Part shown: one piece after another, positions 40,679 through 50,499 of the stretch
Layout: each line of letters begins with the position of its first letter
How positions within the stretch are numbered: the first letter of the stretch is position 1
Assembly (NCBI GenBank): GCA_902762785.1
Contig: CACWPL010000024.1
Span: forward strand, 61,810-125,809
Origin: an uncultured Ruminococcus sp.
GTDB taxonomy: Bacteria > Bacillota > Clostridia > Oscillospirales > Ruminococcaceae
Reading direction: 5' to 3'
DNA length: 64,000 bases
Made by a program: the position numbers and the translations under genes
Notes under the pieces: generated by a model
Seen by the model: only the letters and a program-made list of their open reading frames with translations
Told to the model about the DNA's origin: nothing
Databases searched by the model: none

Positions 40679-42547
40679 TCACTTGAAGGTCCGCTGCACG
40701 TCCTCGAGGGTGAGGGCGGCTTCGGAGTTGTAGAACTCGATCATGCGGGTGGAGGAGGTGTAGGTCTCGGCGTACTTGCCGTCGGCGTCGATCAGGTAGT
40801 CGCCGTACCAGAGGCCGGCGTAGCTCCAGATCGTGTGGTCGCGGAACATCGTGTTCATGTCCGGGACGGTGCTGCACTCGCTCAGCGCGAGCATCTTGCT
40901 GCCGCCCGTCATGCGGTAGAGCGAGAGGAACTGCTCATACCGGCTGCCGAACTCCTTGTCTGGCGAGAGGTAGATGTCCGCGGAGGCGATGTCGTACTGG
41001 TCGACGAGATAGTCCGCGTTCTGGCCGTTCCAGACCCAGATCAAGTTATGCAGGCCATGGTATTCGGTCATGCGGCGGTACATCACGTCCCAGAGCCAGC
41101 GGTACGGCTCGGGGCCGTCCGCGCCCCACCAGAACCAGCTCCCCGCGCCCTCGTGGAGGGGACGCCAGAGCACCGGCACATCCGCATCCGCGAGCGGGCG
41201 GAGGGTCTCGGCGACGGCGTCGATGTCACGCAGGAGCGCGGCGCAGTCGGCCTTGAGGGTGCCGTTCTTCACCAGCTTGTCCACCTCGTCGATGTCCATG
41301 AGCGCCACGTCGACGGAGAACTCATAGCGCTGGACGATCGTCGGCTCGGCGGCCTCGGTCTCGGCGGTCTTCTTCTTTTTCTTGGTGGACGTGTCGTCGG
41401 GGTCCACCTGGTCGTCGTCGTGCTCCATCTCGTCCGGCAGCTCCGGCTCGACGACCACGTTCGTGACATTGTAGGGCGGGAGCGCGTCCTTCAGGGAGAA
41501 GTCCGTCTCCTCGGCGTAGACGGAGCTGATGCCGGTCGGCGCGTCCCAGTGCCACATCAGGCCGACGATGCCGCCCTGCTCCGCCCAATCGAGGCTCGCC
41601 CCGATGACGTCGCCCGCCTTGGCCGTGCTGTTCTCCGTGTAGCTCTCGACATCGCCGAAGCGGATGGCCGGGAGCTTGCCGGTCAGACGGCGGATCAGCT
41701 CGAGCTCGGTGTCATCGGCACCGGCAGTGTGCTGGCCGGTGAGGACCTTGCTGCCGTAGTTCTCGGCAAGGAAGGCCATCAGCTTCTTCGCGCCCGCGGA
41801 CGCCTTGGGGTCGCAGGGCGTGTAGCTGCCCTGGTAGTTGAGCGCGGCGAGCTCCTTGTGGTCGGTGACCTCCAGATAGTCGACCGCGATGCCGCCGTCC
41901 ATGACCTCGACGGCGACCGAGGCATCGCCCTTTTTCAGGTAGATGCCGGGGAACGTCACGCGGACGAAGCGCTCGGTCTCCTCCTCGGAGATGGAGAAGG
42001 TGCCGATGCGCGTGCCGCCGACGGTGAGGGCGTTCGTCACGGGGGACTCGGCGTAGACCGCCACGGTGATGTCATAATGCTGCGCCGTGGGGAGGGTGAA
42101 GCGGGCCTTGACGGTGTCGGAGCTGCCGCCCGAGAATCCCACGAGATAGCCGTCGCCGCTCGCACCGGGATGCAGGTCCTCCGTCTCGATCTTGCCGGTG
42201 TAGACGGCCTCCTCGGCCTCTACGCGGAGCTGGAAGTCCTCGGCCTGCACGGTCGGGACGTCGAGGCGGACGGTGGGATATTCCGGCGCAGGGAACGTGC
42301 CGTCCTCCGTCTCCTCGACGCTCTCATCGGAGACGGACGCGGCCGGGACATCGCCGGGGGCACTGTCCTCGGCCGCAGGGCTCTCGGTCACGGAGGCGGC
42401 GGGCTTTTCGGCGCGCGGATGCGTCTGGTGGTAGTGGATCAGCACGACGGCGCCGATCAGCGCGGCCAGGAAGACCAGCGCCACGATCAGCGGCAGGTAC
42501 TTGTGCCGCGGCGCAGCCTTGGGGGAATGCTCGGGTAAACGTTTCAT
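40679..42547 (-). CDS. membrane-anchored GH26 beta-mannanase with CBM35-like module
   Basis: This 622-residue protein has a cytoplasmic basic N-terminus and one membrane span (about 18-38) without a signal cleavage site, so it is probably tethered to the cell surface. A Ser/Glu/Ala linker leads to a CBM35-like module (about 95-210, VEAEEAVYTGKIETED to DYLEVTDH) and a GH26 domain (about 225-615). The acid/base is in RPLHEGAGSWFWWG (about 465) and the nucleophile probably in ALSECST (about 557). An Asp- and Lys-rich insertion of about 45 residues (near 365-410, including DEMEHDDDQVDPDD and KKKKK) interrupts the catalytic domain. There is no dockerin. GGAGGT precedes the ATG. Confidence 0.88.
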   Translation of the reverse strand: MKRLPEHSPKAAPRHKYLPLIVALVFLAALIGAVVLIHYHQTHPRAEKPAASVTESPAAEDSAPGDVPAASVSDESVEETEDGTFPAPEYPTVRLDVPTVQAEDFQLRVEAEEAVYTGKIETEDLHPGASGDGYLVGFSGGSSDTVKARFTLPTAQHYDITVAVYAESPVTNALTVGGTRIGTFSISEEETERFVRVTFPGIYLKKGDASVAVEVMDGGIAVDYLEVTDHKELAALNYQGSYTPCDPKASAGAKKLMAFLAENYGSKVLTGQHTAGADDTELELIRRLTGKLPAIRFGDVESYTENSTAKAGDVIGASLDWAEQGGIVGLMWHWDAPTGISSVYAEETDFSLKDALPPYNVTNVVVEPELPDEMEHDDDQVDPDDTSTKKKKKTAETEAAEPTIVQRYEFSVDVALMDIDEVDKLVKNGTLKADCAALLRDIDAVAETLRPLADADVPVLWRPLHEGAGSWFWWGADGPEPYRWLWDVMYRRMTEYHGLHNLIWVWNGQNADYLVDQYDIASADIYLSPDKEFGSRYEQFLSLYRMTGGSKMLALSECSTVPDMNTMFRDHTIWSYAGLWYGDYLIDADGKYAETYTSSTRMIEFYNSEAALTLEDVQRTFK

Positions 42548-42591
42548 ATAGGGGACCTCCCTTGTCCCGGACGGATGCCCGGGGGATGCCG

Positions 42592-42819
42592 TCATTGCGG
42601 CGGATAGGTGACAGTGGACGGGACGAGGATGGCGGACAGGATGCCGCAGATCCCCGTCACGAGGAGCAGGATGAGCAGGAACGCCCCGATCATCCTGACG
42701 TGCTTTTTGCGGCTCTCCCGGACGTTCTGGGTGCGGTGCAGGATCACGGCGAGGATGCCGCAGACCACGTTCAGCACCACGAGGATCGGCAGGAGATACC
42801 AGAGACTCAGTCGCACCAT
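42592..42819 (-). CDS. small two-span membrane protein, unknown
   Basis: This 75-residue protein has two hydrophobic segments (about 5-28 and 42-65) separated by a basic loop (HRTQNVRESRKKHVR). AAAGGTG lies eight bases before the ATG. It lies 44 bases before the GH26 gene on the same strand and just after the GH95 gene, so all three may be cotranscribed. A role in anchoring or export of the neighbouring enzyme is possible but unproven. Confidence 0.6.
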   Translation of the reverse strand: MVRLSLWYLLPILVVLNVVCGILAVILHRTQNVRESRKKHVRMIGAFLLILLLVTGICGILSAILVPSTVTYPPQ

Positions 42820-42851
42820 GATGTCACACCTTTAAAAGTTATGGCTAAATG

Positions 42852-45206
42852 TTATGGCTTGATGATGTAGACGGCGCCGGGGTCGGTGTCGAAGCGGATG
42901 GTGCCGCCGGCGAGCGCCGCATGGACGGACGAGCCGTCCTCCCGATGGACGGTCACGAGGCCGGGCGTGCGCAGGACGCAGTCACGGCCGCAGTGGGAGA
43001 CGATGCGCGCCTCCGTGAGCCTGCCGTCCCTCCAGACGATGTCCACCTCGAAGCCGCCGCGTGCGCGAAGTCCCTTGACTTGGCCATTTTTCCAGGTCTT
43101 GGGGAGGGCGGGCAGGAGCGAGATCTCGCCGCCGTGGCTCTGGAGGAGCGCCTCGGCGATGCCGGCCGCGCCGCCGAAGTTGCCGTCGATCTGGAAGGGC
43201 GGGTGGGAGTCGAGGAGGTTGGGGTTCGTGGAGTGGGTGAGGAGCTTGCGGAGGTTCTCATAGACCATGTCCGCATCGTGCAGACGTGCCCACATATTGA
43301 TGATCCACGCGCAGCTCCATCCCGTATGGCCGCCGCCGTGGATGAGACGGCGGATCATGGTCGCGCGGGCGGCCGCGGCGAGCTTGGGGGTGCCGTGCGG
43401 GGTGATGAGCCCGGCGGGATGCAGCGCGAAGAGCTGGGAGATGTGGCGATGGCCGATCTCGACCTCGTCATAGTCCTCCGCCCACTCCATGATCTGGCCG
43501 TACTTGCCGACCGTGATGGGCGGGAGCTTGGGGAGCATCGCCGCGAGCTTGTCGGCAAGCGCGGCGCCCTCGCCGAGGATGCCGGACGCCTCGATCACGT
43601 CCTGGAAGAGGACGGTGATGATCTGCGTGTCCATCGAGGGGCCGATGCAAAGGCTCCCGCGGACGCCGCTCGCAGTCTGGTAGGTGTTCTCCGGGGAGAC
43701 GGACGGGCCGGTCACGAGCTGGCCGGATGCGTTCTCGAACAGATAGCCCGTGAAGAACTCCGCCGCCTCGCACATGGCGCCGAAATGGTCGCGGAGGAAG
43801 GCGATGTCCTGGGTGAAGCGGTAGTGCTCGAAGATGTGGAGACAGAGCCACGCGGCGCCCATCGGCCAGATGGTCGCGGGCATCCAGAGGTCCTGCGGGG
43901 CGCAGTCGCCCCAGATGTCGGTGTTATGGTGACAGCAGAAGCCGGGGGCGTGGTACATCTCCTGCGCGGCGGCGCGCCCGGACGGACGCATCCGCTCGAT
44001 CAGGTCGAAGAGCGGCAGGTGACACTCCGGCAGCGCACAGACCTCGGCGGGCCAGTAGTTCATCTCCGTGTTGATGTTGATGGTGAAGCGGCTGCCCCAC
44101 GCCGGCCACATGTCCTCGTTCCAGATGCCCTGGAGGTTCATCGGCTGGGAGCCGGGACGGGAGGCGGCGATCATGAGGTAGCGGGCGTAGTTGAAGTAGA
44201 GGACGGCGAGGCAGTTGTCGCGGATGAGCGCGATGCAGGCCTTGTCGTCATCGGCGTCGCCGTGGAGACGGGTGATGCGGTCGCCGGTGGGGAGACGCTC
44301 GGCATCGCCGCCGCTGTTGTCCTCGAGCCGGAGGGACACGCGGTCGTAGAGCGAACGGTAGTCCTCGACATGGGCCTTGCGCAGACGTGCCGCGGCCTTG
44401 CCGGGGTCCGTCTCGTCCCCGAGCGCCTCGGCCAGACGGGACAGCGCCCGATCGGCGTACTCGTCGCCGCAGTAGAAGCTCGTCTCGGCGGAGAGGAGCA
44501 GGAGCGCCTCGTCGGCATCCTTGACGGAGAGCGCATTGCCGACCGTCTCGACGGTGCCGCTCTTGGCAAGGACGGTCATCCCGGCGGCAAAGAAGATGCC
44601 GTCGCGGCTGCCCGTGCCGCCGGTGTAGAGGACGGTGCGCTCGTCGACGGGACGGTCGTCGTCATAATAATCATCGCGGCCGTCGATGGCGGCGGAGAAG
44701 TCGAGCTTGCCGGGGGTGTCGCAGGTCAGGTGGATGGCGATGATCTGCGCCGGGAAGGACGCGAAGTAGTCCCGCCGGAACGAGACGCCCGCATCGTCAT
44801 GGAACTGCACGGACGCGATGCCCTCGCGCAGGTCGAGCGAGCGGACGTATTCACGCGCCTTGCCCTTGAAGCCGAAGTACATGGTCAGGTCGCCGAGGGG
44901 CATGTAGTGGCGGGAATTGGGGCCGACGCCCTGCATCTTCTGGAAGGCGAGCGCCTCGGCCTCGGGGATGCGCTCCTCGAGGAGAAGCTTGCGGATCTCC
45001 TGGTATCCCTCGTAGGCATGGGGATTCAGGCGATTCCGCGGCCCGCCCGACCAGACGGAATCCTCGTTGAGCTTGACGATGTCCTTCTTGGCGCCGCCGA
45101 AGAGCATGCCGCCCATGCGGCCGTTGCCGATGGGGAGGGCGCTGTTGAAGTCGGGTGCCTCCTTGGTGTACCAAAGGAGCTGATCGGTGTTTTTCTCTAT
45201 CTGCAT
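42852..45206 (-). CDS. GH95 alpha-L-fucosidase / alpha-galactosidase family protein
   Basis: This 784-residue protein matches the GH95 family, inverting enzymes that remove terminal alpha-1,2-L-fucose or L-galactose from host or plant glycans. Seen are the N-terminal [15 protein letters not shown] and [17 protein letters not shown], the central [36 protein letters not shown] and NTDIWGD catalytic-region blocks, then [17 protein letters not shown] and [20 protein letters not shown]. There is no signal peptide, so it acts inside the cell on imported oligosaccharides. The start [13 protein letters not shown] at 45206 follows GGAGA. Confidence 0.93.
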   Translation of the reverse strand: MQIEKNTDQLLWYTKEAPDFNSALPIGNGRMGGMLFGGAKKDIVKLNEDSVWSGGPRNRLNPHAYEGYQEIRKLLLEERIPEAEALAFQKMQGVGPNSRHYMPLGDLTMYFGFKGKAREYVRSLDLREGIASVQFHDDAGVSFRRDYFASFPAQIIAIHLTCDTPGKLDFSAAIDGRDDYYDDDRPVDERTVLYTGGTGSRDGIFFAAGMTVLAKSGTVETVGNALSVKDADEALLLLSAETSFYCGDEYADRALSRLAEALGDETDPGKAAARLRKAHVEDYRSLYDRVSLRLEDNSGGDAERLPTGDRITRLHGDADDDKACIALIRDNCLAVLYFNYARYLMIAASRPGSQPMNLQGIWNEDMWPAWGSRFTININTEMNYWPAEVCALPECHLPLFDLIERMRPSGRAAAQEMYHAPGFCCHHNTDIWGDCAPQDLWMPATIWPMGAAWLCLHIFEHYRFTQDIAFLRDHFGAMCEAAEFFTGYLFENASGQLVTGPSVSPENTYQTASGVRGSLCIGPSMDTQIITVLFQDVIEASGILGEGAALADKLAAMLPKLPPITVGKYGQIMEWAEDYDEVEIGHRHISQLFALHPAGLITPHGTPKLAAAARATMIRRLIHGGGHTGWSCAWIINMWARLHDADMVYENLRKLLTHSTNPNLLDSHPPFQIDGNFGGAAGIAEALLQSHGGEISLLPALPKTWKNGQVKGLRARGGFEVDIVWRDGRLTEARIVSHCGRDCVLRTPGLVTVHREDGSSVHAALAGGTIRFDTDPGAVYIIKP

Positions 45207-45288
45207 GTGATGTCTCCTATCTAAAACAGTTCGTCGTACAGCGGATGTACGGACCGCACCGCCGTCAGGCGATAAACAGCCACTTTAT

Positions 45289-45327
45289 AGTATAGCATAT
45301 CCCGCCCCAAAAAGCAAGCGGGGCGGG
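45289..45327 (-). promoter_or_regulatory. GH95 promoter embedded in an inverted repeat
   Basis: Minus strand TTGCTT (45317-45312), 17-base spacer ending TGC, TATACT (45294-45289). CCCGCCCC (45301-45308) and GGGGCGGG (45320-45327) flank the -35. The same hairpin follows the Sel1 gene, so it may end that transcript while also shaping this promoter. Confidence 0.65.
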
Positions 45328-45349
45328 GCGCTTTCGTGATTCTGACGGA

Positions 45350-46417
45350 TCAGTCCTCGGGACGCTCGAGCTGTTCGGCCTGGTCACGGAGCAGTGCGGC
45401 CTCGCGACGGTCCTGGGGGACGCCGCGGCCCTCCGCGTAGCAGTCGGCGAGGCGGCGGCAGGAGATGGGGTCGCCCGCATCGGCACCGCGCTCGTACATT
45501 TCCGCGGCGGCGTCGTCATCCTGGACCATCCCGTAGCCGTTGGCATAGCAGTCCCCGAGCATCCGATACGAGTCCGGGCGGATGTGGGGGAAGGCCGTCT
45601 CCTCCTTGAGCCACTGGGCGATCATGAGCGTGGAGATGCTGGGGAGGGGCATATCGCGGTAATGGAGGAAGAGATACTGCCCGAGCGTGCGCCCGTCGAG
45701 CAGGCCGAGCTGGCTGCAGCGTGCCTCCCAATAGGCGGCGAAGTCGGCATCCCTGCGGCACCCGATGCCGCGCCGCGCACATTCCCACACGAGGAGCGCA
45801 GAGATGGTGCTGCCGAGATTCGCGGCCTGCTTGTAGCAGGCGAGGGCGTCCTCGTGACGTGGCGCATGGATGACGCCGAGCAGGTACATGTCGCCTAGGA
45901 GCAGCGCGGCCCTTGCCACGCCCTTTTCGCGGCCGCGGCTGAAGCAGTCGAGCGCGGCCTCGCAGTCCCCCTTTTCCAGGCGCATCAGTCCGCACGTCAC
46001 CAGCGCATCCGGCCAGCCATTCTTGGCGGCCATCTCATAAAGCTCCATCGCGTAGCCGGGCGCTTTCGGGATGCCGGGGATGCCGCCGATCTGGTAGAGC
46101 TTGCCGACGCAGGCATACGCCTTGCCCATGCCGTGATCCGCGGCACGCTCGTACCATTTCAGCGCGGTGGGGATGTCCACGTCGGTGCAGACGCCGACGC
46201 AGTACCAGCTTCCAAGCGCCAGCTCCGCCTCGGGATAGCCCTTGTTCGCCGCCTCCGTCATGTACCGCAGCGCCGCGGCGGGGTCCTTCTTCGTGCCCTT
46301 GCCGTAGCACAGGCAGTCGGCCGCGATGTACTGCGCTTTCGTGTGCCCGCGGTCTGCGAGCTGCCGGATGTTCTGAAAACGATGCTCAAGATAGCTCTCG
46401 TCGATGGTGATGTCCAT
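45350..46417 (-). CDS. Sel1-repeat (TPR-like) protein
   Basis: This 355-residue cytoplasmic protein is built of Sel1-like repeats of about 36 residues, for example AQYIAADCLCYGKGTKKDPAAALRYMTEAANKG, later AELALGSWYCVGV and RMLGDCYANGYGMVQDDDAAAEMYERGADAG, described here by their blocks LGDCYANGYG and ALRYMTEAA. Such proteins mediate protein contacts; no partner can be named. AAAGGAG precedes the ATG at 46417 by seven bases. It has its own promoter and sits alone between GH95 and the divergent two-component genes. Confidence 0.85.
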   Translation of the reverse strand: MDITIDESYLEHRFQNIRQLADRGHTKAQYIAADCLCYGKGTKKDPAAALRYMTEAANKGYPEAELALGSWYCVGVCTDVDIPTALKWYERAADHGMGKAYACVGKLYQIGGIPGIPKAPGYAMELYEMAAKNGWPDALVTCGLMRLEKGDCEAALDCFSRGREKGVARAALLLGDMYLLGVIHAPRHEDALACYKQAANLGSTISALLVWECARRGIGCRRDADFAAYWEARCSQLGLLDGRTLGQYLFLHYRDMPLPSISTLMIAQWLKEETAFPHIRPDSYRMLGDCYANGYGMVQDDDAAAEMYERGADAGDPISCRRLADCYAEGRGVPQDRREAALLRDQAEQLERPED

Positions 46418-46464
46418 GCCAACGCTCCTTTCTAAGGTCGATACATCTATATCACTACATTACT

Positions 46465-46493
46465 ATTTTACATCATCCGGGCAGGTAAGTCAA
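46465..46493 (-). promoter_or_regulatory. promoter of the Sel1-repeat gene
   Basis: Minus strand TTGACT (46493-46488), 17-base spacer, TAAAAT (46470-46465). Confidence 0.75.
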
Positions 46494-46559
46494 GCGGCCT
46501 CTCCCCAAAAAATGAATTGTGCAAGTTCTCATGCGTATTTTACATTTCTACCACATAAT

Positions 46560-46603
46560 GTTCATAAACAGTTCATATAATAAGTTGAAAAATCATGTAT
46601 AAT
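46560..46603 (+). promoter_or_regulatory. 11-bp direct repeat and -10 box before the response regulator
   Basis: GTTCATAAACA (46560-46570) and GTTCATATAAT (46571-46581) are direct repeats in 11-bp phase, followed by TATAAT at 46598-46603. OmpR-family regulators bind such repeats, so autoregulation is suggested. Confidence 0.4.
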
Positions 46604-46680
46604 AAAGAATGAGATAGCATCGCCGGACGTCCCGGCGCTCACACCTGCCCACCATTACACATAGAAAGGAGAAATACGTT

Positions 46681-47379
46681 ATGGCACTAGAAAAAGTATT
46701 GGTCGTTGACGACGATCAGAACATCTGTGATCTGCTGCGGATGTATCTGGAGAAGGAAGGCTACTCCGTCATCATCTCGAACGACGGCAAGGAGGCCGTG
46801 AACAAGTTCAACGCGCTCACCCCGGACATCGTCCTCCTCGACATCATGCTGCCCTCCATGGACGGGCGGCAGGTCTGCCGTGAGATCCGCAAGAACTCCA
46901 ATGTCCCGATCATCATGATCTCCGCCAAGAACGAGACCTTCGACAAGGTCCTCGGCCTGGAGCTGGGCGCGGACGACTATATCTCCAAGCCCTTCGACGC
47001 CAAGGAGGTCATCGCCCGCATCAAGGCCATCGCGCGCCGCATGGGCACCTCTTCCGCGGAGCAGGAGGAGAACAAGGAGGTCCGCTACGACAAGCTCGTC
47101 GTCAACATGACCCGCTACGAGCTGCGCGTCAACGACAAGGTGCTCGACACGCCCCCCAAGGAGCTCGAGCTGCTCTTCTACCTCGCCTCCAACCCGAACC
47201 ACGTCTACACCCGCGACCAGCTCCTCGATGAGGTCTGGGGCTTCGAGTATTACGGCGACTCCCGCACCATCGACGTCCACATCAAGCGTCTGCGCGAGAA
47301 GCTCGCGGACGTGTCGCCGCATTGGGCGCTCAAGACCGTTTGGGGCGTGGGCTATAAGTTCGAGTCCGACGAGGAGTGA
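46681..47379 (+). CDS. OmpR/PhoB-family response regulator
   Basis: This 232-residue regulator has a receiver domain (VDDDQ near residues 9-13, phospho-Asp in IVLLDIMLPSMDG near 54, Lys in YISKPFDAKE) and a winged-helix output domain (TPPKELELLFYLASNPN, RTIDVHIKRLREKL, WGVGYKFE). AAAGGAG precedes the ATG. Its stop shares one base with the kinase start. Together with the kinase and the HtrA gene that follow, this resembles envelope-stress systems such as CssRS, which control HtrA-type proteases; that role is inferred from the neighbourhood. Confidence 0.95.
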   Translation: MALEKVLVVDDDQNICDLLRMYLEKEGYSVIISNDGKEAVNKFNALTPDIVLLDIMLPSMDGRQVCREIRKNSNVPIIMISAKNETFDKVLGLELGADDYISKPFDAKEVIARIKAIARRMGTSSAEQEENKEVRYDKLVVNMTRYELRVNDKVLDTPPKELELLFYLASNPNHVYTRDQLLDEVWGFEYYGDSRTIDVHIKRLREKLADVSPHWALKTVWGVGYKFESDEE

Positions 47380-48809
47380 TGCGCCGCAAGAATCAGCCGG
47401 TGAGCCTGTCGCGGAGCTATTTTAGGCTCTCGGCCGTGCTGCTGGTCGTGGCCATCCTGGCGACCGGCATCGTCATGGTGACGACTGCCGTGGCCACCTA
47501 CACCGACACCGTCAAGCGTGCCATGCTACAGAACTGTGAGACCCTGGCCGCCAACCTCTCCGAGATCCACAATGTCGGCCTCCCCCTCGGCGGCGAGGAC
47601 GCCAAGCGTCTCATCCGCACGGCGGAGCAGGAATACCAGTACCGTGTCTGGGTCTACAGCGACGACAGCACGGAGCTGTACCCCGCCGACGGCGGCAGCT
47701 TCCGCCTCCTCACCCCGCAGGTGCGCGCCTTCCTGAACACCGGCGAATACATGGAGCTCGGCTATTACACGGACGATGCCCAGTCCCCCCAGCTCTGCTG
47801 CGTCATCCGCAGCTACAGCGAGGGGCCGCAGCGGCAGGTCGAGATGTTCTACCTCGCCGCGCTCTGCGATGCCGCGAACGTGCAGGAGTACAGCAATATG
47901 CTGATCCGGGCGCTCGTGGTCTGCCTGCTCGCGGCGGTGCTGCTCTTCATGCTGCTCTTCCGCTTCAGCACGCTGCGGCTCGATTCGGATTTCGAGGCCA
48001 TCAGCGAGGTCACGGCGCAGTATGCCGAGGGCGATTTCTCCGCCCGTGTGGAGCTCCCGGAGCACGCCGCGCTCTACCCCTACGCCGTCACCCTCGACCG
48101 CATGGCGGGCTTCATCGAGCAGAACGAGACCACCCGGCGCAACTTCATCGCCAACGTCTCCCATGAGCTGCGCACGCCCATGACCACCATCGGCGGCTTC
48201 GCGGACGGCATCCTCGACGGCACCATCCCGCCCGAGCAGCACCGGCGCTACATCAAGATCATCGCGGAGGAGATCCACCGTCTGCGGACGCTCGTCAACT
48301 CCATGCTCAACCTCACCAAGTTCGAGGCCGGCGAGATGCAGCTCCGCCTGGGCAATGTCGACGTGGCCGCGCTCCTCATCAAGACCGTCCTCATGTTCGA
48401 GAAGCGCATCAGCGACAAGAACGTCGAGGTCGAGGGCCTGGAGGACCTCCAGCTCACCGTCCGCGCGGACGAGGACCTGCTCTCGCAGGTGCTCTATAAC
48501 CTGATCGAGAACGCGGTCAAGTTCGTCAACGAGGGCGGCGTCATCAGCTTCGCGACCCGCGTCGAGAACGGCACCGCCTGTATCACCGTGAAAAACACCG
48601 GCGAAGGCCTTGCGGACGATGAGCTCCCCAAGATCTTCGACCGCTTCTACAAGACCGACACCTCCCGCAGCAAGGACAAGACCGGCCTCGGCCTCGGCCT
48701 GTCCATCGCACGCAAGATCGTGCATCTGCACAGCGGCCATATCGTCGTCAAGAGCGTCAAGGGAGAGTACACTGCCTTCGAGATCCAGATCCCGGCGAAC
48801 GGCAAGTGA
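47379..48809 (+). CDS. sensor histidine kinase
   Basis: This 476-residue kinase has an N-terminal span (about 15-37), an extracytoplasmic region of about 125 residues, a second span (about 172-192), a HAMP-like linker, and the phospho-accepting His in NVSHELRTPMTTIGGF. The ATPase boxes are NLIENAVKF, VKNTGEGL, FDRFYKTDTSR and GLGLGLSIA. The ATG at 47379 overlaps the regulator stop (TGATG), so translation is coupled. It should respond to an envelope signal and phosphorylate the preceding regulator. An HtrA protease gene follows 22 bases later. Confidence 0.94.
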   Translation: MRRKNQPVSLSRSYFRLSAVLLVVAILATGIVMVTTAVATYTDTVKRAMLQNCETLAANLSEIHNVGLPLGGEDAKRLIRTAEQEYQYRVWVYSDDSTELYPADGGSFRLLTPQVRAFLNTGEYMELGYYTDDAQSPQLCCVIRSYSEGPQRQVEMFYLAALCDAANVQEYSNMLIRALVVCLLAAVLLFMLLFRFSTLRLDSDFEAISEVTAQYAEGDFSARVELPEHAALYPYAVTLDRMAGFIEQNETTRRNFIANVSHELRTPMTTIGGFADGILDGTIPPEQHRRYIKIIAEEIHRLRTLVNSMLNLTKFEAGEMQLRLGNVDVAALLIKTVLMFEKRISDKNVEVEGLEDLQLTVRADEDLLSQVLYNLIENAVKFVNEGGVISFATRVENGTACITVKNTGEGLADDELPKIFDRFYKTDTSRSKDKTGLGLGLSIARKIVHLHSGHIVVKSVKGEYTAFEIQIPANGK

Positions 48810-48831
48810 TCCGGTCAAAGAAAGGACCAAC

Positions 48832-50403
48832 ATGGACGACTATAAAGACTTTTACCCCCGTCCCGAGGGGACGGATGCCCCTTCCGACGGCATCCCGCCT
48901 CTGCCTGAGACGGACATGCCCGCGGATGCCCCGCAGGAGCCGCCTGTGACGGCGCCCCTCCCGGAGACGCCCGCCAAGGATGCGCCTCCCGTGACCGCCT
49001 ACGGCACCGCCTCCACCGGCGATGCCCCCAAGCCCGACTTGGGCGCCCCGCCGCCCTATGGCACGCCGTCAGGGGAGACGGGCCATCCCGCCGAGGATCC
49101 CGGCCGTCCGGCCGCGCCGACGATGCAGAGCGGCAGCGTGTTCTACGGCGACCCCTCTGCCCCCACCGGGCAGGTCCCGCCGCCCCCCTACACGATCCCC
49201 GAGGTGCCGCCGCAAAAGCCCGTCACCATGGACAAGCGCATCTATACGATGTGCGCGGTGGCGGCTGCGCTGGTGTTTTTGCTCTGTGTGTACTGCATCG
49301 GGTCTGACCTGATCCGCGGTGCGCTCGGTGACGGGGACATCTCCCCCGTCCACTACACCGTCGAGATCAAGACCCAGAAAAAGCCCGACCTTGACCCGAA
49401 GGACGACGATGTCAACGCCGACGGCACCTATACCGTCCGCGGCGTGGCAGAGCTCGTCAAGCCCTCGATCGTCGAGGTCTACACCTACTCCGGCACCGAG
49501 ATCCGCGAGCGCGACCTCATGGGCGAGGGCTCCGGCATCATCATCACGGAGGACGGCTTCATCGTCACGAACGCGCATGTCGTGCAGGGCGGTGCCTTCC
49601 GCGTCGTCCTCGATGACGAGAGCGAGTATCCCGCCGAGCTGATCGGCGCGGACTCCAAGACCGACCTCGCCGTCCTCAAGATCAATGCGGACGGGGCGCT
49701 CCCCGCGGCTGTCCTCGGCGATTCCACGGAGGTCTATGTCGGGGAGGACGTGCTGGCCATCGGCAATCCCGCCGGCTTCACGAACTCCGTGACGCGCGGC
49801 ATCGTCTCCGCGATCGGCCGTCAGGTCCGCGCGGACAGCAGCGCCTTCCGCATGGAGTGCATCCAGACGGACGCCGCGATCAGCCCCGGCAACTCCGGCG
49901 GCGCACTGGTCAATATGTACGGCCAGGTCATCGGCATCACGTCCTCGAAATATGCCTCCAGCTATTCGAGCACCTATGAGGGGCTGGGCTTCGCCATCAC
50001 GATCGACCAGGCGCTCCCCATCGTGCAGGACATCATCGAGAACGGCTATGTTTCGGGCCGCTTCCGCATCGGCATCGTCTTCTCCTCAACGAGCAACGAT
50101 ATGGCGCGCGAGGAGCTGGAGGAGCACTTCGGCGAGCCGCTCCCCGAGGAGCTGGAGGACTGCCTCTGGATCAGCGAGGTCGCGGAGGACTGCGACATCG
50201 CGAACACGGAGCTGCGCGCGAACGACTTCATCCTCGAGGTCGAGGGCCAGCGCGTCACCGGCTATGACGACGTGCTCGCGGCGCTCGAGGGCTTCGAGGG
50301 CGGCGACACCGTGACGGCGACCTGCGCCCGCTGGGAGAAGGGCCGCGTGAGCACCTTCGAGATCAGCTTCAAGCTCGAGGAGGACACGTCCGGGAATTTC
50401 TGA
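48832..50403 (+). CDS. membrane-anchored HtrA/DegP-family serine protease with PDZ domain
   Basis: This 523-residue protease should degrade misfolded proteins outside the membrane. A Pro/Ala-rich cytoplasmic region of about 130 residues precedes one membrane span (about 137-157). The trypsin-like domain carries the triad His in TNAHVV (about 248), Asp in KTDLAVLKI (about 277) and Ser in SPGNSGGAL (about 353). A PDZ-like domain (about 415-515) ends the protein. The long proline-rich cytoplasmic extension is larger than in most HtrA proteins. AAAGGA precedes the ATG at 48832. It follows the two-component genes closely and is probably their cotranscribed target. Confidence 0.93.
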   Translation: MDDYKDFYPRPEGTDAPSDGIPPLPETDMPADAPQEPPVTAPLPETPAKDAPPVTAYGTASTGDAPKPDLGAPPPYGTPSGETGHPAEDPGRPAAPTMQSGSVFYGDPSAPTGQVPPPPYTIPEVPPQKPVTMDKRIYTMCAVAAALVFLLCVYCIGSDLIRGALGDGDISPVHYTVEIKTQKKPDLDPKDDDVNADGTYTVRGVAELVKPSIVEVYTYSGTEIRERDLMGEGSGIIITEDGFIVTNAHVVQGGAFRVVLDDESEYPAELIGADSKTDLAVLKINADGALPAAVLGDSTEVYVGEDVLAIGNPAGFTNSVTRGIVSAIGRQVRADSSAFRMECIQTDAAISPGNSGGALVNMYGQVIGITSSKYASSYSSTYEGLGFAITIDQALPIVQDIIENGYVSGRFRIGIVFSSTSNDMAREELEEHFGEPLPEELEDCLWISEVAEDCDIANTELRANDFILEVEGQRVTGYDDVLAALEGFEGGDTVTATCARWEKGRVSTFEISFKLEEDTSGNF

Positions 50404-50417
50404 GCGAGACCATCTAG

Positions 50418-50445
50418 GATGCCCCGTCCTTCCCGGCGGGGCATC
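50418..50445 (+). terminator. terminator after the HtrA gene
   Basis: GATGCCCCG pairs with CGGGGCATC. The following T-run is weak. Confidence 0.55.
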
Positions 50446-50452
50446 TGTGCGT

Positions 50453-50485
50453 TTCTGTGAGATACGTTTCGTATCCTTTACAGAA
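50453..50485 (+). promoter_or_regulatory. hairpin just before the GNAT ribosome site
   Basis: TTCTGT/ACAGAA outer arms and GATACG/CGTATC inner arms form a stem that ends two bases before the GAAAGGAG ribosome site. It could modulate translation. Confidence 0.4.
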
Positions 50486-50499
50486 CGAAAGGAGAGCCT

